Shown one piece after another: positions 18,392-25,788 of a DNA stretch of 64,000 nt (positions within the stretch are counted from its first letter, which is position 1; every line of letters starts with the position of its first letter). Below the pieces are notes generated by a model. That model saw only the letters and a list, made by a program, of their open reading frames with translations. It did not search any database and was not told the DNA's origin. The stretch comes from Leptotrichia sp. oral taxon 847 (GTDB lineage Bacteria > Fusobacteriota > Fusobacteriia > Fusobacteriales > Leptotrichiaceae), in contig NZ_CP014231.1 in NCBI RefSeq assembly GCF_001553645.1, positions 1,798,001-1,862,000 of the forward strand, in the 5' to 3' direction. Both the position numbers and the translations under genes were made by a program.

Positions 18392-18976
18392 ATGTTAAAA
18401 GAAAATATAAGAAATTCGTATTTGACTGCTTACGAAACTGTCAAAAACTTTGTGGAAAATGACGAAAACATTGAAAAAACAACTAAAATTTCAGAAGAAT
18501 TGGCAGCTGCTTACAGAGATGGGAAAAAGTCGTTAATTGCTGGAAATGGTGGAAGTAATTGCGATGCCATGCATTTTGCAGAAGAATTTACAGGAAGATT
18601 TAGAAGTGATAGACGTGCTTTGCCATCAATTAGTATAAGCGATAGTTCACACATCACTTGTGTTGGAAATGATTTTGGATTTAATTTTATTTTTGCAAAA
18701 GGAGTGGAAGCCTTTGGTCAAAAAGGAGATTTTTTCTTCGGAATCTCAACTTCAGGAAATTCTCAAAATATAATTGAAGCGATGAAAGTGGCAAAAGAAA
18801 AAGGTTTAAAAACAGTTGCACTTTTGGGAAAAAACGGCGGGAAATTAAAAGGTTTTTGTGATTATGAATTTATTATTCCAGGAGAAACTTCTGACAGAAT
18901 TCAAGAAGTTCATATGATGATTTTACACATCATTATTGAAGGAGTGGAAAGAATTTTATTTCCAGAAAATTATTAA
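18392..18976 (+). CDS. gmhA: Phosphoheptose isomerase (SIS domain)
   Basis: Converts sedoheptulose-7-phosphate to D-glycero-D-manno-heptose-7-phosphate, the first step to ADP-heptose for the LPS inner core. It has 194 residues with the SIS fold: GNGGSNCDAMHFAEEFTGRF near 51-70 and GISTSGNSQNI near 117-127. His61 and the acidic residues of the EEFTGRF helix match the GmhA active site. SD GGAGG. It supports a heptose-bearing LPS, consistent with lptF/lptG. It stands alone, 203 bp after the LysR gene, with no heptose-pathway partners in view. Confidence 0.9.
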   Translation: MLKENIRNSYLTAYETVKNFVENDENIEKTTKISEELAAAYRDGKKSLIAGNGGSNCDAMHFAEEFTGRFRSDRRALPSISISDSSHITCVGNDFGFNFIFAKGVEAFGQKGDFFFGISTSGNSQNIIEAMKVAKEKGLKTVALLGKNGGKLKGFCDYEFIIPGETSDRIQEVHMMILHIIIEGVERILFPENY

Positions 18977-19059
18977 TAAATTTATTTAGTCAATTTATTT
19001 TTTTATTTAAAGCATAAATAAAATATATGTATTTATATAAAACTTATATATTTAAATTA
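18977..19059. other. AT-rich gap upstream of the arg leader promoter
   Basis: Together with the leader below, this forms a 369-bp stretch without an ordinary gene. This part holds no ORF. It contains CATAAATA...TATTTATA symmetry at about 19013-19036 that loosely resembles an ArgR (ARG) box, too degenerate to call. Confidence 0.3.
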
Positions 19060-19088
19060 TTGAAATTTTGTGATAAATATGGTATATT
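19060..19088 (+). promoter_or_regulatory. Promoter of the arginine leader transcript
   Basis: TTGAAA (19060-19065), 17-nt spacer, TATATT (19083-19088). The predicted start of transcription near 19095 gives about 35 nt before the leader ATG. Confidence 0.75.
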
Positions 19089-19128
19089 AATGTTGTAAAA
19101 TAAATTAAATGGAATGGAGTGAAATATT

Positions 19129-19209
19129 ATGAAATTAGTTAGAAGGATAAGGGAAAGAAAAATAATGACAATTTATTCGTGCAATCCTTTATCATTGCTA
19201 ATTTTTTAA
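19129..19209 (+). CDS. Arginine-codon leader peptide (26 aa)
   Basis: A 26-codon ORF with a good SD (GGAG 19116-19119, 9-nt spacing) that begins MKLVRRIRERK. Four of its first ten codons are Arg (AGA, AGG, AGG, AGA at residues 5, 6, 8 and 10), and AGG looks uncommon in neighbouring genes. The stop (19207-19209) overlaps the antiterminator arm. Its length, position after a promoter and before an intrinsic terminator, and proximity to argC make it a leader peptide for ribosome-mediated attenuation. Function is inferred from architecture; no homologue is recognised. Confidence 0.72.
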   Translation: MKLVRRIRERKIMTIYSCNPLSLLIF

Positions 19210-19265
19210 TATTTTTTAGGAATATAATATAAAAGTCAGCAATTTTGAAGTTGCTGGCTTTTTTT
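19181..19265 (+). promoter_or_regulatory. Transcription attenuator: pause hairpin, antiterminator and terminator 1
   Basis: Terminator: 19234-19242 pairs with 19251-19259 (9 bp, one G-U), with an 8-nt loop and seven T. Antiterminator: 19194-19206 pairs with 19231-19243 (12 of 13 positions, one wobble), using the same 5' arm. Protector hairpin: GCAAT 19181-19185 pairs with ATTGC 19194-19198. These are the mutually exclusive 1:2, 2:3 and 3:4 pairings of a classical attenuator. A ribosome stalled at the Arg codons leaves arm 2 free, so the antiterminator forms. A ribosome at the stop codon covers arm 2, so the terminator forms. Confidence 0.72.
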
Positions 19266-19292
19266 CCTTTAATTTAAAAATATTTAAAGAAA

Positions 19293-19317
19293 AAGGCCTA
19301 AAAACTAGGCTTTTTTT
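19293..19317 (+). terminator. Second intrinsic terminator before argC
   Basis: AAGGCCTA (19293-19300) pairs with TAGGCTTT (19306-19313) and is followed by T to 19317. It lies 28 nt upstream of the argC ATG, so the transcript must pass two terminators. A second alternative pairing exists (19213-19220 with 19297-19304, 8 bp) but is low-complexity. Confidence 0.7.
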
Positions 19318-19345
19318 ATTTAAAAAAAAGTAGGAGGAGAAAGAG

Positions 19346-20395
19346 ATGATAAAAGCAGGAATTGTAGGAGCAACAGGGTATGCAGGACAGCAGTTATTAT
19401 GGATTTTAAACAATCACAAAGAAGTGAAAGTGGAATTTATTTCATCGCATTCATTTACAGGAGAGAATATTGGAAATATTTATAAAAATTATAAAAAATA
19501 TTTTGAAAAAAAATTGATTTCGTTGGAAGAAATTAAAGAAAATCTGGATAAAATAGATGTACTATTTTTAGCACTACCTCATGGAATGTCAGAAAAGATA
19601 ACAAAATCAGCGCTTGAAAACAATGTAAAAGTCATAGATTTGGGAGCAGATTTTAGATTAGATGATTCAGAAATTTATGAAAAATGGTATAAAGTGAAAC
19701 ATAATTATCCAGAAATCAATAAAAATGCGGTTTATGGTCTTCCAGAACTTTATAAGGAAAAAATTAAAAATACGAAAGTTGTGGCGTCTCCTGGATGTTA
19801 TCCGACTTCAGCAATTTTGGGAGTGGCACCATTATTAAAAAATGAACTTATTGATACGAAAAAAATTGTTGTTGACTCAAAGTCAGGAGTTTCGGGAGCT
19901 GGAAGAAATGCTAAATTGGATTTGATTTATGCTGAAGTAAATGAAAATTTTAAGGCTTATAATGTTTTGAAGCATAGACATACATCTGAAATAAAGCAAG
20001 AGATGGATAAATTAGCGAATGGGAATATTAATTTAGTATTTACTCCGCATTTGTTGCCGATAAATAGAGGGATTCTTTCGACAATTTATTTGGATGTGAA
20101 AGATGAGTTTAAGGAAAGTTTGACAGAAAAAAAAATCTATGAGATTTATAATGAATTTTATAAAAATGAGTATTTTGTGAGAGTTACAAAAGATTTGCCA
20201 GAGATAAAAAATGTGAAAAATAGTAATATTTGCGAGATTGGGGTTCGATATGACAAGGAATTTGGGAACATCGTTGTCGTGTCGGCGATTGATAATTTAA
20301 TAAAAGGTGCTGGTGGACAGGCGGTTCAGAGTATGAACATTTTATTTGGATTTGAGGAAAGTGAAGGATTAGAATTTTTGTCGATGTATTTATAA
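19346..20395 (+). CDS. argC: N-acetyl-gamma-glutamyl-phosphate reductase
   Basis: Third step of arginine synthesis: NADPH-dependent reduction of N-acetylglutamyl phosphate to the semialdehyde. It has 349 residues with the Rossmann start GIVGATGYAGQQL (GxTGYAG at 8-14) and the catalytic cysteine in SPGCYPTS (Cys151). SD GGAGGAG. It is first gene of the arg cluster and lies directly behind the leader attenuator, so its transcription should respond to arginyl-tRNA supply if that model holds. Confidence 0.97.
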   Translation: MIKAGIVGATGYAGQQLLWILNNHKEVKVEFISSHSFTGENIGNIYKNYKKYFEKKLISLEEIKENLDKIDVLFLALPHGMSEKITKSALENNVKVIDLGADFRLDDSEIYEKWYKVKHNYPEINKNAVYGLPELYKEKIKNTKVVASPGCYPTSAILGVAPLLKNELIDTKKIVVDSKSGVSGAGRNAKLDLIYAEVNENFKAYNVLKHRHTSEIKQEMDKLANGNINLVFTPHLLPINRGILSTIYLDVKDEFKESLTEKKIYEIYNEFYKNEYFVRVTKDLPEIKNVKNSNICEIGVRYDKEFGNIVVVSAIDNLIKGAGGQAVQSMNILFGFEESEGLEFLSMYL

Positions 20396-20445
20396 AAATA
20401 TTTTGTTAATAAGATTTTATTAATAGGATTTTACAGATAAAAAAG

Positions 20446-20509
20446 AAAGGAGCGTGTGATTTATAATTTTTAGAAAATAATTGAAAATTATTTATCATAC
20501 AAAAGTTAT
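20446..20509 (+). promoter_or_regulatory. Shine-Dalgarno plus spacer hairpin (copy 2)
   Basis: SD AAAGGAG (20446-20452), 1 nt, then a hairpin closed by G20454-C20500: 7 bp (GTGTGAT/ATCATAC, one G-U), a TT/TT internal loop, 8 bp, and a 13-nt loop. Exactly 9 nt follow before ATG 20510. In linear form the SD is 57 nt from the start; folded it is 10 nt. Confidence 0.8.
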
Positions 20510-21730
20510 ATGAAAATAATAGAGAATGGTACGATTACTGACGTTAAAGGGATTAAAGCGACTGGAATATCGGCAAAATTGAAAAAGAGCGGGAAAAAAG
20601 ATATGGCTTTGATTTATAGTGAAGAAAAGGCGGTTTCAGCTGCAGTTTTTACAAAAAATTTGGCAAAGGCTGCACCAATCATTTTGGATATCAAACATAT
20701 AAAAAATGAGAATACACAGGCGATTGTGGTAAATAGTGGGAATGCAAATTCTTGCACGGGAAATACTGGACTTGCGAATGCTAAAAAAATGACTGAGCTA
20801 GTTGCGAATAAATTGGGACTTAAAGCTGAGGAAGTTTTAGTTCAATCAACTGGGATTATTGGAGTTCAGCTTGATATGGAAAAAATTGAGAATGGGATTG
20901 AGAAAGTTGTGGAAAACTTGTCGGAAGATGGCGGAATTGATGCGGCTACTGCGATTATGACGACTGACACTTTTGTCAAGCAGATTTGCTTGGAAATTGA
21001 GATTGATGGGAAAAAGGCGAAAGTGGCTGGAATGTGCAAGGGTTCTGGAATGATTCATCCGAATATGGCGACAATGCTTTCATTTGCTGTAACTGATGTG
21101 AATATTGAAAAATTACTGTTGCAAAAAATGTTTTCTGAAATTGCTGACAACACTTTCAATATGATTTCAGTCGATGGAGATACGAGCACAAATGATATGG
21201 CTTGTGTTTTAGCGAATGGACTTGCAGGAAACGAGAAGATTGTTAATGAAGATTCGGTTGGATATGATGAGTTTAAAAAGGCATTGTATAAAGTGAATGA
21301 AGAATTGGCAAAATTGATCGCAAAAGATGGAGAAGGTGCGACAAAATTGATTCAAGTTACAACAAATGGAGCGAAAATGCTGGAAGATGCGAAAAAAGTT
21401 TCAAAATCAGTTATCACTTCAAGTCTTTTCAAAGCGGCAGTTTTTGGTGGCGACCCAAACTGGGGAAGAATTTTGTGTGCGGTTGGATATTCAGAAGCTG
21501 ATTTGATGATTGACAAGGTTAATATTTTCTTAAAAGATGGAAATGATATGGTTCAAGTTGCAAAAAATGGGATGGCACAGGATTTTGATGTTCCAAAAGC
21601 TGAGAAAATTTTAAAGTCTGAGACAGTTGAAATAATTATTGAATTAAATGATGGGGAGTTTGAAGCGACTGCTTGGGGATGTGATTTGAGTTATGATTAT
21701 GTGAAAATTAATGCGGAGTATCATACTTAA
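20510..21730 (+). CDS. argJ: Bifunctional ornithine acetyltransferase/N-acetylglutamate synthase
   Basis: Transfers the acetyl group from N-acetylornithine to glutamate, recycling it; in bifunctional forms it also uses acetyl-CoA. It has 406 residues with the autoproteolysis site NMATML (cleavage Ala187/Thr188, Thr being the nucleophile) and GDPNWGR in the beta chain. The start agrees with the usual family N-terminus. The only SD is 57 nt upstream behind a hairpin. The presence of argJ means the cyclic acetyl pathway is used. Whether it is mono- or bifunctional cannot be read here; no argA/argE is seen. Confidence 0.96.
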   Translation: MKIIENGTITDVKGIKATGISAKLKKSGKKDMALIYSEEKAVSAAVFTKNLAKAAPIILDIKHIKNENTQAIVVNSGNANSCTGNTGLANAKKMTELVANKLGLKAEEVLVQSTGIIGVQLDMEKIENGIEKVVENLSEDGGIDAATAIMTTDTFVKQICLEIEIDGKKAKVAGMCKGSGMIHPNMATMLSFAVTDVNIEKLLLQKMFSEIADNTFNMISVDGDTSTNDMACVLANGLAGNEKIVNEDSVGYDEFKKALYKVNEELAKLIAKDGEGATKLIQVTTNGAKMLEDAKKVSKSVITSSLFKAAVFGGDPNWGRILCAVGYSEADLMIDKVNIFLKDGNDMVQVAKNGMAQDFDVPKAEKILKSETVEIIIELNDGEFEATAWGCDLSYDYVKINAEYHT

Positions 21731-21874
21731 TAATTTTTAAAATAAAATTTATGATTTTAAGAATTATTTGTTAGTAAGTTTTTCAAGATAAATTTTTAAA
21801 AGAATTATTTATAAAATTAAATTTTTGAAAAATTAAAAAAGAAGAAAAATTTTAATAATGAAGAAAGGGAAAAT

Positions 21875-22762
21875 ATGATTTCAAATTTAGATAAAGCAAA
21901 AATTTTGGTAAAGGCATTGCCGTTTATAAAAAAGTATCATAGTAAAACGATTGTGATTAAATATGGTGGAAGTGCGATGGTTAATCCTGTTGCACGTGAG
22001 CAGTTTATTCAAGATGTAGTTCTTATGAAATATGTTGGGATAAATCCTGTGATTGTGCACGGTGGAGGGCCTGAGATAAACGAGATGCTTCAAAAAATTG
22101 GGAAAGAGAGCAAATTTGTTGCAGGAAATCGTGTGACTGATGAAGAAACAATGGAGATTGTGGAAATGGTGTTATCTGGGAAAGTCAATAAAGGAATTGT
22201 GTCAGACATCAATAAATATGGTGGGAAAGCTGTTGGTCTAAGTGGAAAAGACGGAAATATGGTGTTTGTTGAGAAGAAGTTTGTTGAAGTTAATGGAGAA
22301 AAGGTTGATATCGGATTTGTCGGAGAGATTAAGGAAATTAATACGGAAGTTATAAAATTGTTGGAGATAAATGATGCAATTCCTGTGATTTCATCGATTG
22401 GAGTAGACAAAAATGGTAAGACATATAATATTAATGCGGATTATGTGGCAGGTGCGATTGCTGGGAAATTACAGGCAGATAGATTGATATTTTTGACAGA
22501 TGTTGATGGAATTTTGCTTGATTACAATGATAAACAGACACTTATTGATGAAATTGATGTGGAAAATGTGAACGATTTAATCGAGCGAGGAATTATTAGT
22601 GGTGGAATGTTGCCAAAAGTTACAACTTGCTTGAATGCGATTGAAAATGGCGTGGAAAATGTTGTTATTCTAAATGGAAAATTGGAACATTCTGTGATTC
22701 TTGAGTTGTTTACAGTCGAAGGAGCTGGAACACTTATAAAAAAGGATAATTCTATTGACTAA
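21875..22762 (+). CDS. argB: Acetylglutamate kinase
   Basis: ATP-dependent phosphorylation of N-acetylglutamate, the second committed step and the usual point of arginine feedback. It has 295 residues of the amino-acid kinase fold: IKYGGSAM near 28-35, VHGGGPEI near 61-68, and the C-terminal nucleotide region VDGILLD. An N-terminal extension helix (SNLDKAKILVKALPFIKKY) is present, the feature linked to hexameric, arginine-inhibited enzymes. SD GAAAGGG. A 144-nt AT-rich gap separates it from argJ. Confidence 0.96.
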   Translation: MISNLDKAKILVKALPFIKKYHSKTIVIKYGGSAMVNPVAREQFIQDVVLMKYVGINPVIVHGGGPEINEMLQKIGKESKFVAGNRVTDEETMEIVEMVLSGKVNKGIVSDINKYGGKAVGLSGKDGNMVFVEKKFVEVNGEKVDIGFVGEIKEINTEVIKLLEINDAIPVISSIGVDKNGKTYNINADYVAGAIAGKLQADRLIFLTDVDGILLDYNDKQTLIDEIDVENVNDLIERGIISGGMLPKVTTCLNAIENGVENVVILNGKLEHSVILELFTVEGAGTLIKKDNSID

Positions 22763-22814
22763 AAACAGTATTTAAAAGGAGTAATAGAAACGAATGAAAT
22801 AAAAAAATATAGTG

Positions 22815-22870
22815 AGAGGAGTGTCTGATATTTTATATAATTATTTATATATTTATTATACGAGAATATT
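22815..22870 (+). promoter_or_regulatory. Shine-Dalgarno plus spacer hairpin (copy 3)
   Basis: SD AGAGGAG (22815-22821), 1 nt, then a hairpin closed by G22823-C22861: lower stem of eight positions (one C-T mismatch, one G-U), a 3x2 internal loop, a 7-bp upper stem (22834-22840 with 22845-22851) and a 4-nt loop. Exactly 9 nt then lead to ATG 22871. Confidence 0.75.
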
Positions 22871-23709
22871 ATGAAAAAAAGATGTATTTTATTTTTATTA
22901 GGATTAATAATTTCAATAAATGGTCTAGCAGAAACAAATATGGAGTTGGCAAAAAAATATTATGAAAAAGGAGATTATACACAAGCAATTAAATATTATA
23001 AATTAGTTGAGAAGGAAAATAGCGATGATTCAGAGTCTGCAATATTTAGGTTAGGATATATTTACCAGAAGCAAAAAAATTATGATGACGCTGAAAAATA
23101 TTACAAAATATTAGCGGATAAAGGATACACAACAGCAATGATTAATTTATCAAATGTTTATAAAGAAAAAAAAGATTTTGGAAATATGGAATTATATCTT
23201 AGGGCAGCGGCAGATAAAGGGAATTTAGATGCTATGTATAATTTAGGAAATTGGTATGGAAAATCAGGATTATTTTCTAAAGCAGAAGCATATTTAAAAA
23301 CAGCGAGTGAAAATGGACATTTAAAAGCGACTTATAATTTGGCACTTTTATATTCTAGAGCAGGTTCAAAATATTATTCTCAAAGTGAAAAATATTTTAA
23401 ATTGGCTAGTGAAAAAGGTCTTATAGAAGCAACAAACAATTTAGGAATACTTTATAAAAATAAAAAAAGTATGCTGAAGCTGAAAAATATTTAAAAAACG
23501 CATTAGAAATATTAATTCAAAAACCTGATTATAAAAGTGATACTGAAAATTTAGAAGGTCTTATAAATGATAATTTAGGTGATTTATATAAAGAAATGAA
23601 AAAATACGATGAATCGGAAAAATATTATAAACAAGCGATAAAAACTAAATTTAAAAAAGCAGAAGAAGATTTACAGGATTTATATAAACTGATGAAAAAT
23701 AAAAAATAA
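22871..23709 (+). pseudogene. Secreted TPR/Sel1-like repeat protein, frameshifted
   Basis: A signal peptide (residues 1-20, ending NGLA) is followed by tetratricopeptide-type repeats (AKKYYEKGDYTQAIKYYKL, AEKYYKILADKGYTTAMINL and further copies). The first frame ends at 23494 after NKKSMLKLKNI. One A added to the seven-A tract 23462-23468 restores NKKKYAEAEKYLK and a continuous repeat protein of about 279 residues to TAA 23707-23709. It may be periplasmic or outer-membrane associated; the partner is unknown. It is inserted between argB and argD, apparently unrelated to arginine synthesis. Translation is expected to start through the hairpin-spaced SD. Confidence 0.75.
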
Positions 23710-23724
23710 AGGAGAAAATTAAAA

Positions 23725-24912
23725 ATGTTATTAAATGTGTATAGCCGTTATAATAAAATATTTGAAAAAGGAAAAGGGATGTATATTTACGACAATGAAG
23801 GAAATGAATACTTAGACTTTGTATCAGGAATTTCGGTAAATTGCTTGGGACATGCAAGTCCCGTGATTACAAAGGCTTTGACGGAGCAGAGTCAAAAACT
23901 GGTGCATATTTCTAATTTGTATTACAGTCAGCCACAATTGGATTTAGCGAATAAACTTACTGAAAATAGTGAAATGGAGAGAGTTTTTTTTACAAATAGT
24001 GGAACTGAAGCGATTGAGTTGGCTTTAAAAATTGCTCGAAAATATGGGAATAATTTGTCGTACGATAAAACTGGAAATAAAATTGCTGATAAGACAGAAA
24101 TAATCTATATGAAAAATTCGTTTCATGGAAGAAGTACTGGAGCGTTGGCAGTTACTGGTCAGCCGAAGTATCAAAAACCATTTGAGCCGTTGATGAAAAA
24201 TGTTACTGAGTGCAATTTTAATGATGTTAAAGATTTAAAAGCTAAAGTAAGCAAAAAAACTGCTGCTATTATTTTGGAGCCAATTCAAGGAGAAAGTGGA
24301 CTTGAGAGTGCTACGCCTGAATTTATGGAACCTATAAAAGAATTGAGCAAAAAATATGATACACTCGTAATTTTTGATGAAATCCAATGTGGAATGGGAA
24401 GAACTGGGAAATTATTCGCATATGAAAATTTTGATTTAGTTCCAGATATAGTTACAATTGCGAAATCACTTGGTGGCGGAGTTCCAATCGGAGCTTGTCT
24501 GACAAAAGGGAAAGCAAATGATGTGCTGGTTCCTGGCGACCACGGTTCAACTTATGGTGGAAATCCTTTGGTTTGTGCCGTTGCAAATGCTGTTTTACAC
24601 GAATTAATTGACAACAAATTAATTGAAAAAAATGTTGTGGAAAAAGGCCAGTATTCTGTGGAAAAATTGGAAAAATTAAAAGTAAAATTCGATTTTATCG
24701 AAGAAATTCGTGGAAAAGGACTTCTTTTGGGAATAAAATTTGATGAGAAAAAAGTTTTGGCAAAAGATGTTGTTTCAAAAGCACTAGAAAATGGGTTGTT
24801 GCTAGTTGGAGCTGGAAATAATGTTGTGAGATTTTTTCCGCCGTTTAATGTGACAGATGGGGAAATTGACAAAGCTATTTCGATTTTGGAAAAAGTTTTG
24901 AAAAAATTCTAA
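23725..24912 (+). CDS. argD: Acetylornithine aminotransferase
   Basis: PLP-dependent class III aminotransferase, 395 residues, converting N-acetylglutamate semialdehyde to N-acetylornithine. Key features are SGTEAIELALK (near 92-102), FDEIQCGMGRTG (217-228, with Asp218 contacting the PLP ring nitrogen) and the Schiff-base lysine in TIAKSLGGG (Lys247). SD AAGGAG lies 16 nt after the TPR stop. It fits between argB and argF in the pathway. Confidence 0.96.
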   Translation: MLLNVYSRYNKIFEKGKGMYIYDNEGNEYLDFVSGISVNCLGHASPVITKALTEQSQKLVHISNLYYSQPQLDLANKLTENSEMERVFFTNSGTEAIELALKIARKYGNNLSYDKTGNKIADKTEIIYMKNSFHGRSTGALAVTGQPKYQKPFEPLMKNVTECNFNDVKDLKAKVSKKTAAIILEPIQGESGLESATPEFMEPIKELSKKYDTLVIFDEIQCGMGRTGKLFAYENFDLVPDIVTIAKSLGGGVPIGACLTKGKANDVLVPGDHGSTYGGNPLVCAVANAVLHELIDNKLIEKNVVEKGQYSVEKLEKLKVKFDFIEEIRGKGLLLGIKFDEKKVLAKDVVSKALENGLLLVGAGNNVVRFFPPFNVTDGEIDKAISILEKVLKKF

Positions 24913-24951
24913 TTTTAGGAATTTTTTATAATTCAATTTTTTGATTTAACG

Positions 24952-24971
24952 AAAATCAATTCTGATTTTTT
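24952..24971 (+). terminator. Weak terminator after argD
   Basis: AAAATCA (24952-24958) pairs with TGATTTT (24963-24969), followed by T to 24971. The stem is AT-rich and short, so efficiency is doubtful. The rest of the 238-bp gap to the next gene shows nothing further. Confidence 0.4.
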
Positions 24972-25150
24972 CATAATATTTGTTTCATTAAATTTTCAAT
25001 TTTTAAAATAATATAATTTTCGAGTAATCCTATTTTTAAAAGACAAAAGTTTTTGAAAAAAATTTCTTCTTATAATTGTAAATTAGAAATTATTAAGGTA
25101 AAATTATACTAAAAAGAGCAAAAAAATTTAGAGTTAAAGGGGAGACTTTT

Positions 25151-25693
25151 ATGAAAATTTTTAGAAAAATTGCAATCCTTTTTATTTTAGCTAGTTTGAC
25201 GAATTTCAGTGCGTCAAATATCGAAGGGAAAATCACTCAGATTAGGAAGGATTTTGCAAGTACTAATGCTGTAAAAGATTATGTGATTAAGGAAGTTGAA
25301 GATTCGGAGCAGAGTACAGATGGCGGCGTTGTGAAGTATTATTTTCAAAATGGAGTTGTTAAAAAAATTGTGGTTGAACATTTTGGGGAAAGTTGGAATA
25401 GTTTGACGGAATATTATGTAAAAAATGGAAAAGTTTATTTTATTTTTGATAAGACTGAAAAATATAATGTGCCATATTATGTGGATTCTAAATGGTATAA
25501 AGAAAATAAGATAAAAAATGGAGAAGTCTTTGATAAAAGAAAGTCGAAATTTTCTGAAAAACGATACTATTTTGATGAAAATGAAAAATTGATTCGGTAT
25601 ATTGGTGAGAATAAAAAAATTGTTGAAAATGGACAAAAATTGAGGGAAATTGAAAAAAATGTGTTGAATGAGTATTACAGAATAAAAAAATAA
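25151..25693 (+). CDS. Secreted protein of unknown function
   Basis: 180 residues with a clear signal peptide (KIFRKIAILFILASLTNFSAS, cleavage near 21). The mature part is Lys- and Tyr-rich, with several YYF/YYV strands (about 70-160) and alternating charged strands that suggest a beta-rich fold such as the MORN-like or toxin-antidote repeats seen in fusobacterial surface proteins. I do not recognise a family. SD AAAGGGGAG. It lies between argD and argF. Confidence 0.7.
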   Translation: MKIFRKIAILFILASLTNFSASNIEGKITQIRKDFASTNAVKDYVIKEVEDSEQSTDGGVVKYYFQNGVVKKIVVEHFGESWNSLTEYYVKNGKVYFIFDKTEKYNVPYYVDSKWYKENKIKNGEVFDKRKSKFSEKRYYFDENEKLIRYIGENKKIVENGQKLREIEKNVLNEYYRIKK

Positions 25694-25737
25694 CATAGCT
25701 AGTTATAAAAGTAAAAATTGTAAAAATTGAATAATAG

Positions 25738-25757
25738 CAAGGGGTCTTGGCCCCTTG
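25738..25757 (+). other. GC-rich hairpin upstream of argF
   Basis: CAAGGGG and CCCCTTG form a perfect 7-bp stem around TCTTGG, unusually GC-rich for this DNA. No T-tract follows. It lies 31 nt before the argF ATG. It could be a processing site or a decayed terminator. Confidence 0.45.
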
Positions 25758-25788
25758 TCGTGGAATAATAAAAATTAAGGAGAATTTT

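Noticed and set aside
19013-19036. ARG box (ArgR operator) ahead of the arg leader promoter
   Set aside because: The AT symmetry is too loose and this DNA is rich in such patterns; no argR gene is in the window.
19060-19345. T-box riboswitch upstream of argC
   Set aside because: No T-box consensus sequence or specifier stem-loop is visible; the leader ORF and its alternative pairings explain the terminator better.
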